Assembly: GCF_007753265.1 (NCBI RefSeq)
Contig: NZ_CP036349.1
Coordinates: 5,055,363 to 5,119,362 of the forward strand
Direction: 5' to 3'
DNA: 64,000 bases
Source: Botrimarina mediterranea
GTDB taxonomy: Bacteria > Planctomycetota > Planctomycetia > Pirellulales > Lacipirellulaceae
Program-made: the position numbers and the translations under genes
Notes under the pieces: model-generated
The model's database searches: none
Told to the model about the DNA's origin: nothing
The model's input: only the letters and a program-made list of their open reading frames with translations
Shown: positions 49,478 through 57,869 of the stretch, one piece after another
Position numbering within the stretch: position 1 is the first letter of the stretch
How the letters are laid out: each line of letters starts with the position of its first letter

Positions 49478-52024
49478 ATGCTGCCTCGATCGATCGCTGT
49501 ACTTCTGGCTATCGTCGCTTGCCAGAGCCCTGCTCTGACGGCTGATAGCGAGTCGCCGAAGTCTCATGTTCGTGTCAATTTGGTCGGGTACCTGCCAGCG
49601 GACACGAAGGTCGCCGTCGTCTTCTCCCACGAGCGTGTCGAAGACGGCTTCGCTGTCGTCCACTCAGAGACTGGCGCATCCGTCTACGAGGGCAAGCTCG
49701 CTTCGTCTCCAGCACCGGGTTGGGGGAAGTTCGAACATTACTACGTCGCCGACTTTTCGAAGGTCACGGCGGAGGGTAACTACGAATTGCGGCTCGACTC
49801 GGGCGCCAGGTCAACAAGCTTTCGCATCGGCGACGACGCTTACGGCAACCATCAAGCCGACCTGCTGCTATTCATGCGGCAGCAGCGGTGCGGTTACAAC
49901 CCGTACCTCGACATGGCGTGTCATCGACTCGACGGCCGCACGGCATACGGGCCACGGCCGGCGGAGTCGTTCATCGACGCCTCGGGCGGCTGGCACGACG
50001 CCGGGGACCAACTCAAGTACCTCATCACCAGCAGCTTCGCCACCGCCGCGATGCTGTTGGCGTACGAACTTGAGCCCGACAAGTTCGGCGACATCGTCGA
50101 TGACATGGGGCGCCCGCGCGCGAACGGAATCGCGGACGTGCTCGACGAGGCCAAGTGGGGGCTCGACTGGATGCTCAAGCTCCATCCAACGCCCGATGAG
50201 CTCTACCACCAAGTCGCCGACGACCGCGACCACAACGGTTGGAAGTGGCCCAACGACGACTCGTCGGATTACGGCTGGGGGCCTAATAGCTACCGGGTCG
50301 CCTACGCCGCCGATGGTAAGCCGCAAGGCCTCGCCAAGTATCAGAGCAAATCGACCGGTATGGCGAACCTCGCCGGACGTTACGCGGCCGCGATGACGAT
50401 GGCGGCGCGGATCTGGCGGACCGAGCTCGGCGATCATGTCTATGCGGCCCGCTGCCTGCAAGCGGCGAAGGAAGTTTACTCGCTCGGCAAGCGGCACGAG
50501 GGCTTCCAGCAGGGCAACTCCTACGGCGCGCCGTATCGCTACGAAGAGGACACGTGGGCCGACGACATGGAGTGGGGCGCCGCCGAGCTCTTTAAAGCAA
50601 CGGGCGAAGTCGACTATCTCGACGACGCAAAGCGATACGCCGAGATCATCGGCGACACGTCGTGGATGCCGCTCGAGAAAGCAGGGCACTACCAGATGTA
50701 CCCTTTCATCAATATCGGGCACTTTGCGCTCTATCCGCTTGTGGATAAGGAATTCCAAGGGAAGCTCGCCGGCTATTACCGCTCGGGTATCGACGCCACC
50801 GTCGCCCGGGCGGAGCAGAACGCCTTCGGTATTGGCGTGCCGTTCATCTGGTGCTCGAACAACCTAGCGACCGCCCTTGCAACACAAGTCTTGTTGTACG
50901 AACAAATGACGGGCGACAGGCAGCACCATGACCACCTGCTCGCGCAGCGAGACTGGCTATTGGGGCGCAACCCATGGGGAACTTCGATGTTCACCGGCAT
51001 CCCGCGCGACGGCGAGCGGCCGATCGATGTGCACACGAGCCTGTGGAAGCTCGGCAAGATGGACGTGCCGGGCGGCCTCGTCGACGGTCCCGTCTACGCG
51101 GAGGTCTACAACTCGCTGAAGGGGTTGCACCTCGAGAACCCCGACGAGTTCGCCGAGTTCCAGAACGATTTCGTCGTCTACCATGACGACATCGGCGACT
51201 ACTCGACCAACGAGCCAACGATGGATGGCACCGCCGGCGCCGTCTATTTGATGGCTCACTTCGGCACGCCCGACCCGACCTCGCCGCGACGCAGCGCGAG
51301 GCAAAAGCAACTCTCGATGTCGGAAGGTGGCGTTGTCCGCGGGCCGCGCGATGAGAAAAGACTGGCGATGGTTTTTACCGGCGGCTCGTACGGCGAAGGC
51401 GCCGTGACGATTCTCGACGCGCTGGAGAATCGGGGGCTGCGTGGTTCGTTCTTCGTAACGGGCGACTATCTCGCCATGGCCGATCAGGCGCCGATCCTGC
51501 GGCGGATGATCGATGGCGGCCACTATCTCGGCCCGCATTCGCACGCCCACTTGCTCTACGCCCCATGGGAAGACCGCAGCAGATCTCTCGTCACTGAGCG
51601 TGAGTTCAAAGAAGACCTCGAAGCGAATCTCGCCGAGTTGCGTAAGCTTGGCGCCTGCCAAACTTCGCCCGTCTACTTCATTCCGCCCTACGAGTACTAC
51701 ATCGATCAGCATTCGAAGTGGTCCGGCGAGATGGGCTGTGTGCTCTTCAACTTCACCCCCGGCAGCGGCTCGAACCGTGACTGGGCGCCCGAAAGCCACA
51801 GGTCATTCCGCCCCTCGAAGCAGATCGCCCAAGAGATCCTCGACTTTGAAGCGCGCGAACCCGACGGCCTCAACGGGTTCCTACTGCTGTTGCACCTTGG
51901 CAGCGATCGCAAGGACAAGATGCCGCCGCACGTCGGCCCGCTACTCGACGAGCTGATCGCCCGGGGGTATGCGTTCGCCCGCGTGGACGAGTTGCTCGGC
52001 AGCCCGCAAGCCGCCACGCCATGA
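49478..52024 (+). CDS. Secreted GH9 glycoside hydrolase fused to polysaccharide deacetylase-like domain
   Basis: An 848-residue exported enzyme. Parts: signal peptide; an Ig-like CelD_N domain (about 27-115, [19 protein letters not shown]); GH9 catalytic domain (about 125-610) with [16 protein letters not shown] (the DAGD motif of the catalytic base), [13 protein letters not shown] and [23 protein letters not shown] containing the proton-donor Glu; and a NodB-like CE4 domain (about 625-845) with [14 protein letters not shown] and [12 protein letters not shown]4 motif 1 is FTGGSYGEG rather than TFDDG, so the catalytic Asp is missing. GH9 enzymes cut beta-1,4-glucans, and some act on glucosamine units. 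It overlaps the next gene by ATGA. Confidence 0.9.
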   Translation: MLPRSIAVLLAIVACQSPALTADSESPKSHVRVNLVGYLPADTKVAVVFSHERVEDGFAVVHSETGASVYEGKLASSPAPGWGKFEHYYVADFSKVTAEGNYELRLDSGARSTSFRIGDDAYGNHQADLLLFMRQQRCGYNPYLDMACHRLDGRTAYGPRPAESFIDASGGWHDAGDQLKYLITSSFATAAMLLAYELEPDKFGDIVDDMGRPRANGIADVLDEAKWGLDWMLKLHPTPDELYHQVADDRDHNGWKWPNDDSSDYGWGPNSYRVAYAADGKPQGLAKYQSKSTGMANLAGRYAAAMTMAARIWRTELGDHVYAARCLQAAKEVYSLGKRHEGFQQGNSYGAPYRYEEDTWADDMEWGAAELFKATGEVDYLDDAKRYAEIIGDTSWMPLEKAGHYQMYPFINIGHFALYPLVDKEFQGKLAGYYRSGIDATVARAEQNAFGIGVPFIWCSNNLATALATQVLLYEQMTGDRQHHDHLLAQRDWLLGRNPWGTSMFTGIPRDGERPIDVHTSLWKLGKMDVPGGLVDGPVYAEVYNSLKGLHLENPDEFAEFQNDFVVYHDDIGDYSTNEPTMDGTAGAVYLMAHFGTPDPTSPRRSARQKQLSMSEGGVVRGPRDEKRLAMVFTGGSYGEGAVTILDALENRGLRGSFFVTGDYLAMADQAPILRRMIDGGHYLGPHSHAHLLYAPWEDRSRSLVTEREFKEDLEANLAELRKLGACQTSPVYFIPPYEYYIDQHSKWSGEMGCVLFNFTPGSGSNRDWAPESHRSFRPSKQIAQEILDFEAREPDGLNGFLLLLHLGSDRKDKMPPHVGPLLDELIARGYAFARVDELLGSPQAATP

Positions 52025-52431
52025 GTCCTACGCTTCGTTACTCGTCGTCGGAGCCGATCGACGCCAGCCAGTTTATCGACGTGCTCGAGCGATCGGGGCT
52101 CGCCGCACGGCGTCCTGTGGACAGCCTCGCCACGATCGAAGGGATGCTCCGCGGCGCGAGCATTCTTGTCACCGTTTGGGACGTTGAACACTTGGTGGGC
52201 GTCAGTCGGGCGATCAGTGATTTCTCGTACTGCACGTACCTCTCCGACCTGGCCGTCGATGTCGCCTACCAGAAGCAAGGCATCGGCAAAGAACTGATCC
52301 GCCTCACGCACGAAGCGGCGGGGCCGAAGAGCTCGCTGATCCTCCTCGCCGCGCCGGCGGCGGTGGATTACTATCCACGCATCGGCATGACGCAACATAA
52401 GTCCTGCTGGACCCTGCCCCGCTGGGGCTGA
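52021..52431 (+). CDS. GNAT-family N-acetyltransferase
   Basis: A 136-residue single GNAT domain: [27 protein letters not shown] is the acetyl-CoA-binding motif A (Q-x-x-G-I-G), followed by [21 protein letters not shown]. It transfers an acetyl group to an amine of unknown substrate. It is translationally coupled (ATGA) to the GH9-deacetylase gene, which raises the idea that it acts on amino sugars or peptide fragments from the same process, but that is inference. hisF follows by 23 bp. Confidence 0.86.
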   Translation: MSPTLRYSSSEPIDASQFIDVLERSGLAARRPVDSLATIEGMLRGASILVTVWDVEHLVGVSRAISDFSYCTYLSDLAVDVAYQKQGIGKELIRLTHEAAGPKSSLILLAAPAAVDYYPRIGMTQHKSCWTLPRWG

Positions 52432-52454
52432 TCCTTTGCTGCGCAAACACCTCC

Positions 52455-53246
52455 ATGCTCGCCGCCCGTGTGATTCCCTGCCTCGACGTGGACCGTGGTC
52501 GCGTTGTTAAAGGCACGAACTTCGTCAACCTCCGCGACGCGGGCGACCCCGTCGATGTCGCCAAGCGCTATGAGGCGGAGGGCGCCGACGAGCTGGTGTT
52601 CCTCGACATCACCGCCAGCCACGAGAGCCGCGACATCACGGCCGACATGGTCCGCAAGGTGGCCGAGGAGTGCTTCATGCCGTTCACCGTCGGCGGCGGT
52701 ATCCGCACGCTCGACGACGTGCGGCGGTTGATCCAAGCCGGCGCCGAGAAGGTGAGCATCAACTCGGCCGCGGTCCACACGCCAGAACTGATTACCGAAG
52801 TGTCGCGGGCATTCGGCGCCTGCGCGACGGTCGTCAACATCGACCCGAAAAGAGTACGGAGGGACGGGGGACGGGGGACGGGGGACGAGGAGTTTTGGGA
52901 GGTGTTTGTTTCCGGTGGGCGCAAGCCGACGGGGCTGGAGGCGGTTGCTTGGGCTCAGGAGGTCGAGCGGCTCGGCGCCGGCGAGATCGTCCTCACCTGC
53001 ATGGACGCCGACGGCACGAAGGACGGCTACGACCTCGAGATCACCCGCGCCGTCGCCGAAGCGGTGCGGATCCCGGTGGTCGCCAGCGGCGGCGCCGGCA
53101 AGCCCGAGCACCTCGCCGACGCGATCCTCGAAGGCAAAGCGTCGGCGGCTTTGGCGGCGAGCATCTTCCACTTCGGCGAGTACACAATCGCCGAGACGAA
53201 GCGCCTGATGGCGGACCGCGGCGTACCGGTGCGGATGCTGGCTTAG
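52455..53246 (+). CDS. hisF: Imidazole glycerol phosphate synthase subunit HisF with repeat-derived insert
   Basis: A 263-residue TIM barrel, a little longer than the usual 251-256. It joins HisH-derived ammonia to PRFAR in histidine synthesis. Catalytic Asp11 ([17 protein letters not shown]) is present, as is the Asp equivalent to Asp130 in NIDPKRV; phosphate loops [12 protein letters not shown] and [13 protein letters not shown], and [14 protein letters not shown], are intact. Directly after NIDPKRV the frame carries [13 protein letters not shown], encoded by ACGGGGG heptamers (52856-52891), in the loop before [13 protein letters not shown]. hisH and other his genes are not nearby. Confidence 0.96.
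   Translation: MLAARVIPCLDVDRGRVVKGTNFVNLRDAGDPVDVAKRYEAEGADELVFLDITASHESRDITADMVRKVAEECFMPFTVGGGIRTLDDVRRLIQAGAEKVSINSAAVHTPELITEVSRAFGACATVVNIDPKRVRRDGGRGTGDEEFWEVFVSGGRKPTGLEAVAWAQEVERLGAGEIVLTCMDADGTKDGYDLEITRAVAEAVRIPVVASGGAGKPEHLADAILEGKASAALAASIFHFGEYTIAETKRLMADRGVPVRMLA
52856..52891. repeat. ACGGGGG heptamer tandem repeat inside hisF
   Basis: One 8-bp unit (ACGGAGGG), three perfect ACGGGGG heptamers and ACGAGGA follow one another, all within the reading frame. The same heptamer, inverted, occurs in waaA at 44654-44681. In typical HisF this loop is shorter by about ten residues. Confidence 0.8.
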
Positions 53247-53255
53247 TTGAAAGTC

Positions 53256-53800
53256 TCGCGCAGAGACGCGGAGACGCAGAGGAGGTCAGTCGGCCTTCGC
53301 AACGTTGGCTTGCTTGATGCGTTCCTCCAGCCAGTGAGGCAAGCAAACATGAGCCAAGGCTGGACATCCGACATCGGCTCCAGTGTAGGAGATGAATCCT
53401 TCACTCTCCTGCCTGACATTGTGAAACGCTTCCCACGGGATGAAGAGTGGTGGATGCCCACACCGAAATATCCACAAGATGGAGATCCCTAATCCTTTGT
53501 CACAATCACAAAAGGCCAAACATGATCTGTAGTAGATCGAGCCAATCTTAGCGGAACGCATCCAATAACTTTTACCTTCCGGTGGGAACTCTTCGCGGTA
53601 TCGTTGAGCCAGTGCAGACCACCCGCCTAAAGCTGAGCCAATGTAGGAAACTAAGATCCATAAGCAGATAAATAGCGGCAAGAAGAGAAAGAGCAAGAAA
53701 GTCTGTGGGCCTTCTGCATTCGCAAGAAGCATCGAAATTCCTTTCAGCTTGGCGCCTATAAGTGAACCTTCCTTCTCTGCGTCTCCGCGTCTCTGCGCGA
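53256..53800. mobile_element. Putative inverted-repeat cassette with a membrane-protein gene
   Basis: The arms 53256-53285 and 53771-53800 match at 29 of 30 positions (TCGCGCAGAGACGCGGAGAC type). The enclosed leftward gene ends exactly where the left arm ends (stop codon 53286-53288) and starts 39 bp inside the right arm. The interior is lower in GC than hisF and the isomerase gene on either side. The arm family (CGCAGAGACGCGGAG) also occurs in empty form at 6276, 10310 and 36368. Mobility is inferred from structure. Confidence 0.55.
53286..53732 (-). CDS. Membrane protein of unknown function (cassette cargo)
   Basis: A 148-residue protein with a strongly hydrophobic segment TFLLFLFLPLFICLWILVSYIGSALGG near the N-terminus, then a soluble domain with SALAQRYREEFPPEGKSYWMRSAKIGSIYYRSCLAFCDCDKGLGISILWIFRCGHPPLFIPWEAF. 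The last stretch, G..ISILWIFRCGHPPLFIPW, looks like a conserved beta-hairpin of a small family of hypothetical proteins, but I cannot name it. Base composition is lower in GC than the neighbours. The gene sits exactly between two inverted repeat arms. Confidence 0.7.
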   Translation of the reverse strand: MLLANAEGPQTFLLFLFLPLFICLWILVSYIGSALGGWSALAQRYREEFPPEGKSYWMRSAKIGSIYYRSCLAFCDCDKGLGISILWIFRCGHPPLFIPWEAFHNVRQESEGFISYTGADVGCPALAHVCLPHWLEERIKQANVAKAD

Positions 53801-53844
53801 AACCTCCGACGCCGTTCCTCCGACGACTTGCGTCGCCGGCTCGC

Positions 53845-54852
53845 CTAGGCGTCTCCCTGTTCGGCCATCGCGGCGTCGAACGCGATTGTGCTGGGGGCGA
53901 AGTCGATCTTCTTGACGAACTCGGCCGCGTCGCGGGCGCCGTGGTCGCGGTCCATGCCGCTGTCTTCCCACTCGACCGAGAGCGGGCCTTGGTAGCCGAC
54001 AACGTTCAGCGCGCGGATGATCTCTTCGAAGTTGACGCCACCGTGGCCCGGTGAGCGGAAGTCCCAGCCGCGGCGGGGGTCGCTGAAATTGAGGTGGCTG
54101 GCGAGGATGCCGCTACGGCCGTTAAGCGTGACGATCGCGTCCTTCACGTGGCAGTGGTAGATGCGGTCCGGGAAGTAACGGATGAACTCGACCGGATCGA
54201 CGCCCTGCCAGATCAGGTGGCTCGGATCGAAGTTAAAGCCGAACGCCTCACGCCGCCCGACCGCGTTGAGCGCGCGCTCAGCGGTGTAGATATCGAAGGC
54301 GATCTCGGTGGGATGCACTTCAAGCGCAAACTTCACGCCGCACTCGTCGAAGACATCGAGGATCGGATTCCACTGCTCGGCAAAGAACGCAAAGCCTTCC
54401 TCGATCATCGACTCGGGCACGGGGGGGAACGAGTAGAGGAACGGCCAGATCGACGAGCCCGTAAAGCCGTTCACGACCTTCACGCCGAAGCGCTGCGCCG
54501 CGCGGGCGGTTTGCTTCATCTCTTCGATGCAGCGCTGGTTGACCTTCACCGGGTCGCCGTCGCCCCACAGCCGCGGCGGGAGGATCGACTGGTGGCGGTG
54601 GTCGATCTGGTCGCAGACCGCCTGCCCGGCGAGGTGGTTGCTGATCGCGTGGCACTCGAGTCCGTAGCGGGCGAGCAGGTCGCGCTTCTCATCGACGTAT
54701 CCCGGGTCGGCCATCGCCTTATCGACCTCGAAGTGGTCCCCCCAGCAGGCTAGCTCGAGCCCCTGGTAGCCAAAATCGGCCGCCTTCTGGCAGAGCGTCT
54801 CGAGCGGCAAGTCGGCCCACTGGCCGGTGAAGAGCGTGACAAGGCGCGGCAT
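53845..54852 (-). CDS. Sugar phosphate isomerase/epimerase (xylose isomerase-like TIM barrel)
   Basis: A 335-residue TIM barrel of the AP endonuclease 2/xylose isomerase-like group. Seen: [71 protein letters not shown] with the metal-binding Glu, [17 protein letters not shown] with Asp and His, [13 protein letters not shown] and the final [14 protein letters not shown] with Glu. The metal ligand set (E, D, H, H, E) is complete. Such proteins isomerise, epimerise or dehydrate sugars and inositols; the substrate is unknown. ATG 54852. Confidence 0.9.
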   Translation of the reverse strand: MPRLVTLFTGQWADLPLETLCQKAADFGYQGLELACWGDHFEVDKAMADPGYVDEKRDLLARYGLECHAISNHLAGQAVCDQIDHRHQSILPPRLWGDGDPVKVNQRCIEEMKQTARAAQRFGVKVVNGFTGSSIWPFLYSFPPVPESMIEEGFAFFAEQWNPILDVFDECGVKFALEVHPTEIAFDIYTAERALNAVGRREAFGFNFDPSHLIWQGVDPVEFIRYFPDRIYHCHVKDAIVTLNGRSGILASHLNFSDPRRGWDFRSPGHGGVNFEEIIRALNVVGYQGPLSVEWEDSGMDRDHGARDAAEFVKKIDFAPSTIAFDAAMAEQGDA

Positions 54853-54888
54853 TTCGGTTCTCCAGATGGCTACCCGGTGGAATTGACG

Positions 54889-54972
54889 AATGACGAAGCC
54901 CGAATGACGAACCTGTCGGAGGGGGATAGCCCTGCCGACAGGTTCGTCAGTCGTCATTCGTGCTTCGTCATT
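54889..54972. repeat. Short-period inverted repeat (AATGACGAA family)
   Basis: The left arm (AATGACGAAGCCCGAATGAC...) and right arm (..GTCATTCGTGCTTCGTCATT) enclose ACCTGTCGG/CCGACAGGT. It is a diverged relative of the perfect hairpin at 45073-45166, sharing the outer units and the CCTG(T/C)CGG inner stem. It lies between the divergent isomerase gene and the secreted-protein gene. Confidence 0.75.
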
Positions 54973-55002
54973 GCCGCCGCTAGCCGTGCTAAAGTTATAA
55001 TT

Positions 55003-56115
55003 ATGAGCAATCGAAAAGGATCTGTAATCGCGGCGGTCAGCTTCTTCCTCACAGCGGCGGCTTCTGCCGGTCCGTCGGTGGAGATCACGAGCCTCGCGGC
55101 GCCGCACGGTACCGCGCCGCGGGAGTGGCTTCAACGGCTAGACGAGGCGGGGGCCGGTTCGACCCGGATCGTTTCAGGCGGGTCGGCCGAGCCGCGGATT
55201 GAGGAACTGGGCGAAACGCCGAGTGGGACGCCGTTGGTGAAGGTCTATGCGGTGCTGACGCGCGAAGGCCAGCTGGTGCTGCCGGGGTCGAATGGGCCCG
55301 AGCGATTCCGCGTCACCGACGGCGCGAAACTGAAAGAGTACTTTAACCGCTTGGCGTCGCGTGGCGCCGAGGCCGTCACCGTCCCGCGCGGCAAGTATGG
55401 CCTCACCGAAGCCGAGTTCACCGACCTCTTCACGCGGCTGCAGACGCCACTGCCGAAGCTGCCCGCAGGGGCGACGCTCGGCGACGCCGTCAACGCGGCG
55501 GAGCGCGCAGCGCGGTTGAAGATCGAGGTCGATGGCGCGGTGCGTGAAGTGCTTCGCACGAAGTCGGAAGTCGCGGCGACGACCGAGGGGCTGTCGGTTG
55601 GGACGGCGCTCGCCGCGGTGCTGAAGCAGGAGGGGCTTGCGCTGCGGCCCGAAGCCAGGGCGATTGGCGAGCCCCCGGTGTTAACCGGGGGTGGGCGCCG
55701 TGATCGATTCACACCCCCGGTTAACACCGGGGGCTCGCCGATGATTTTAAGGGTTGTTGCTTTGCGTGACGCTAAGGACCCTTGGCCCGTGGGTTACAAG
55801 CCCGAGGGGACGCCGACGCAGACGGCGCCGGGGTTGATGGAATTCCTGACCGTTGAGGTCGAGGGCTACACGCTCGCCGAGGCGTTCGAGGCGCTCGGCC
55901 CACGGGTGAAGTGGCAGGACAAGCCGCTGCCGATGGTTTGGGATCAGTTCGTGCTACGAACAAACGCGATCAACCCGGCGACTGTCGAGGTGCGATTTCC
56001 TAAGAAGCGCACGTTCTACAAGAGCCTGCTCGACAACTTGGCTTCGCAAGCGCGGCTGGGGCTCGACCTGCGAGTTGATGAAGCGGGGACGCCGTTTCTA
56101 TGGCTTACGCGGTGA
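55003..56115 (+). CDS. Secreted protein of unknown function with in-frame REPIN
   Basis: A 370-residue protein with a signal peptide ([15 protein letters not shown]). The mature part has two similar-looking halves rich in Glu, Leu and Pro: [31 protein letters not shown] and [27 protein letters not shown] in the first, [42 protein letters not shown] in the second, ending FLWLTR. The pattern of a helix pair before a beta hairpin resembles secretin N-domain-like folds, but this is tentative. Between the halves a 74-bp double palindrome (55666-55739) is translated as [18 protein letters not shown]. Family not recognised. Confidence 0.75.
   Translation: MSNRKGSVIAAVSFFLTAAASAGPSVEITSLAAPHGTAPREWLQRLDEAGAGSTRIVSGGSAEPRIEELGETPSGTPLVKVYAVLTREGQLVLPGSNGPERFRVTDGAKLKEYFNRLASRGAEAVTVPRGKYGLTEAEFTDLFTRLQTPLPKLPAGATLGDAVNAAERAARLKIEVDGAVREVLRTKSEVAATTEGLSVGTALAAVLKQEGLALRPEARAIGEPPVLTGGGRRDRFTPPVNTGGSPMILRVVALRDAKDPWPVGYKPEGTPTQTAPGLMEFLTVEVEGYTLAEAFEALGPRVKWQDKPLPMVWDQFVLRTNAINPATVEVRFPKKRTFYKSLLDNLASQARLGLDLRVDEAGTPFLWLTR
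55666..55739. repeat. REPIN-like double palindrome inside a coding sequence
   Basis: Two perfectly complementary 28-bp arms, 55666-55693 and 55712-55739, flank 18 bp. Each arm contains its own hairpin CCCCCGGTGTTAACCGGGGG after an outer GGCGAG. The copy at 61238-61307 differs in the stem by paired changes (GGT...ACC becomes GAT...ATC), so base pairing is kept. No stop codon arises in the frame used. Confidence 0.93.
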
Positions 56116-56120
56116 GCCCG

Positions 56121-56295
56121 TATCCCCTCCCCTTTAGGGAGGCCGTTCTCCAATCAAGTGGGGGGAGAGTCTGCTGTTGTCCGTGACGATCTTGATCTTA
56201 TTTCCGAAGCAAGTCGTGACGGTACCTTGATCGCTCCTCCGCCGGACGCGTTTCACCCTCCCCTGGCCCCTCCCTGGAAGGGAGGGGGACAAAGG
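56121..56295. repeat. CCCTCCC/GGGAGGG hairpins with spacer
   Basis: A small hairpin at about 56123-56143 (CCCCTCCCCTTTAGGGAGG) and a second at about 56251-56292 (CACCCTCCCCTGG with CCCTCCCTGGAAGGGAGGGG) bracket about 110 bp without a gene. It is the same unit as at 6389-6547 and as the target of the insertion sequence at 9236. It lies between the convergent genes ending at 56115 and 56313. Confidence 0.7.
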
Positions 56296-56312
56296 CCGGG
56301 CTTCGCTCGACA

Positions 56313-56903
56313 TCAAACTGGGCCTCGACGACCACCGCGGCCACCCATCATCGCGCGCATGTCGCGGCCGGACATCTCGTCTTGGCCGCGGGCTTTGAGT
56401 TCGTCGTTGATCATCTTGCGAAACTCGCTGAATTGAGCGCGGGTCTGCGAAGGTATTCTGTCGAGCATCTGCTTGCGACGCGAGTCGCGCTCGGCCTCGG
56501 TCATCTGCCCTCGCCCGTCGGGCGGACCGCCAGGGCCAAGATCCGCATCATCGTCACGGGCGGCACGGTCGGCAATGATGTCGGAGGCGCGCCGGGCCGC
56601 TTCCTGCCGCAACTGTTCGGGAGTCTGGTTGAAGAACTCGTTCATACGTTCTTGCATCTGCTGTTGCATCTGAGGGCGCCCGCGCTCAAAGAACTGCCGA
56701 CGCTGCTCGTCGGTGAGCGCTTCGATCTGTGCGCGGAACGCCGCGCGGTCGGCGTCGGTGGCGTTCGGAGAGAACATCACGTCGCGCTGCGCCTCGAGCG
56801 CCGCGACTGCGGGATCGACTCCGTCTCCGCGGAACGCCCACACGCCGAGTGCGATCAGCAAGAGAGCGACGATGACGATGGCGGATTTCTTTCTGTTGTC
56901 CAT
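56313..56903 (-). CDS. Membrane-anchored helical protein, Met/Gln/Arg-rich
   Basis: A 196-residue protein with an N-terminal anchor (KSAIVIVALLLIALGVWAF) and a long, highly charged helical body: AFRAQIEALTDEQRRQFFERGRPQMQQQMQERMNEFF, QTPEQLRQEAARRASDIIADRAARDDD, SQTRAQFSEFRKMINDELKARG, ending GGRGGRRGPV. The pattern LTxEQRRQFFERG resembles CpxP/Spy-like periplasmic helical proteins with LTxxQ motifs, and one such motif may be read twice. This is a weak resemblance. It lies beside a pseudopilin gene in the same direction, 90 bp downstream of it. Confidence 0.7.
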   Translation of the reverse strand: MDNRKKSAIVIVALLLIALGVWAFRGDGVDPAVAALEAQRDVMFSPNATDADRAAFRAQIEALTDEQRRQFFERGRPQMQQQMQERMNEFFNQTPEQLRQEAARRASDIIADRAARDDDADLGPGGPPDGRGQMTEAERDSRRKQMLDRIPSQTRAQFSEFRKMINDELKARGQDEMSGRDMRAMMGGRGGRRGPV

Positions 56904-56954
56904 GATTGATTTTGCGAGGCTGGTTTCAACGCCTTCTGACGGATGATTCTTCGT

Positions 56955-56984
56955 AACGCCACCCGAGGCTAGCGCCTACGGCTC
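56955..56984. repeat. Short palindromic repeat, GGCTAGCGCC family, copy 2
   Basis: ACCCGAGGCTAGCGCCTACG followed by GCTCA matches the unit at 8212-8242. It ends ten bases before the stop codon of the leftward pseudopilin gene (56994), again at a 3' end. Confidence 0.6.
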
Positions 56985-56993
56985 AAGATTGCG

Positions 56994-57617
56994 TCACTCT
57001 TCGGCAAGGACCATCGCATCGACGTGGCCGTCGAGGTACAGGAAGTTGCGCGAGCCGTCCTGTCCTTTCGGGCCGTGGACCGACTCGTAGTCGTAGACGA
57101 TCCACACCTGTGTCGAGCTACGTTGCTCGCCGCTGCGGCGGTCGGCGAGCACTTGCGGGCGCGTCTTGCCGCCGAGGCGGTCACCGGGGTACTCGTAACT
57201 GGTTCCTTCGGTCTCGAAGTAGCCGATCTGACTCGTCTGGCCAAACATCGCCAACCATCTGGTGTCGTTGGCGTCGGCGTCAACTTGCAGGGCGCCGTCG
57301 CGGTGGAGGTCGTTCGGGCAGCGCCACAGGTCGGCCGAGTTCTCGGCGTAGTCGCCGATCACCTCGGGGAGCCCCGGCCTATCGAGCGGATTGACGGTTA
57401 CCGGTAGTCGCGGCGAGTCGGGGAACGCCGGGTTTTTGCCTTGCGTTTGCAGGTACTGCTCGAAAGCCAAGCCGACCTGCCGCAGGTTGTTGCGGCACTC
57501 GGTGCGTCGGGCCGCGTTGCGCGCCGCCTGCACCGCTGGCAGGATCAGCGCGACGAGGATGTCGATGATGGCGATGACGACCAACAACTCGACCAGCGTG
57601 AAACCGTGACGGCGCAT
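56994..57617 (-). CDS. DUF1559-like type II secretion pseudopilin (prepilin-type protein)
   Basis: A 207-residue protein with a prepilin leader [25 protein letters not shown], where cleavage after Gly precedes Phe+1 and Glu+5 as required for pilin assembly. The next part [29 protein letters not shown] is the planctomycete DUF1559 linker. The body contains [28 protein letters not shown] and ends [17 protein letters not shown], matching the H-X9-DG/H pseudopilin ending found in this group. These proteins are highly multiplied in planctomycetes; their role is probably a pilus or secretion structure. This copy is shorter than many DUF1559 proteins (about 300). Confidence 0.92.
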   Translation of the reverse strand: MRRHGFTLVELLVVIAIIDILVALILPAVQAARNAARRTECRNNLRQVGLAFEQYLQTQGKNPAFPDSPRLPVTVNPLDRPGLPEVIGDYAENSADLWRCPNDLHRDGALQVDADANDTRWLAMFGQTSQIGYFETEGTSYEYPGDRLGGKTRPQVLADRRSGEQRSSTQVWIVYDYESVHGPKGQDGSRNFLYLDGHVDAMVLAEE

Positions 57618-57869
57618 AATGAGCGGGACCCATGAGGCCTAAAGGGAGAGCGCGCGGCGTCGCTGCCGCCCGCCGACAGTTCAACCAGGATGACGTTCCT
57701 AGGCGCCGCGGAATTTTCGCCGTCGCTGCGTTTGTTAGATTGGGGTAGAAGGGGCGGTTCGGTGGCGGTGAGTCGTGCTTGCTACTAACGCGTCGGCACG
57801 ACGCGACTCGCTGTCGCTCCGCTTCCGTTCCGCTATCCGAAAATCCGTAACCGCAATCGAATCCTCCCG

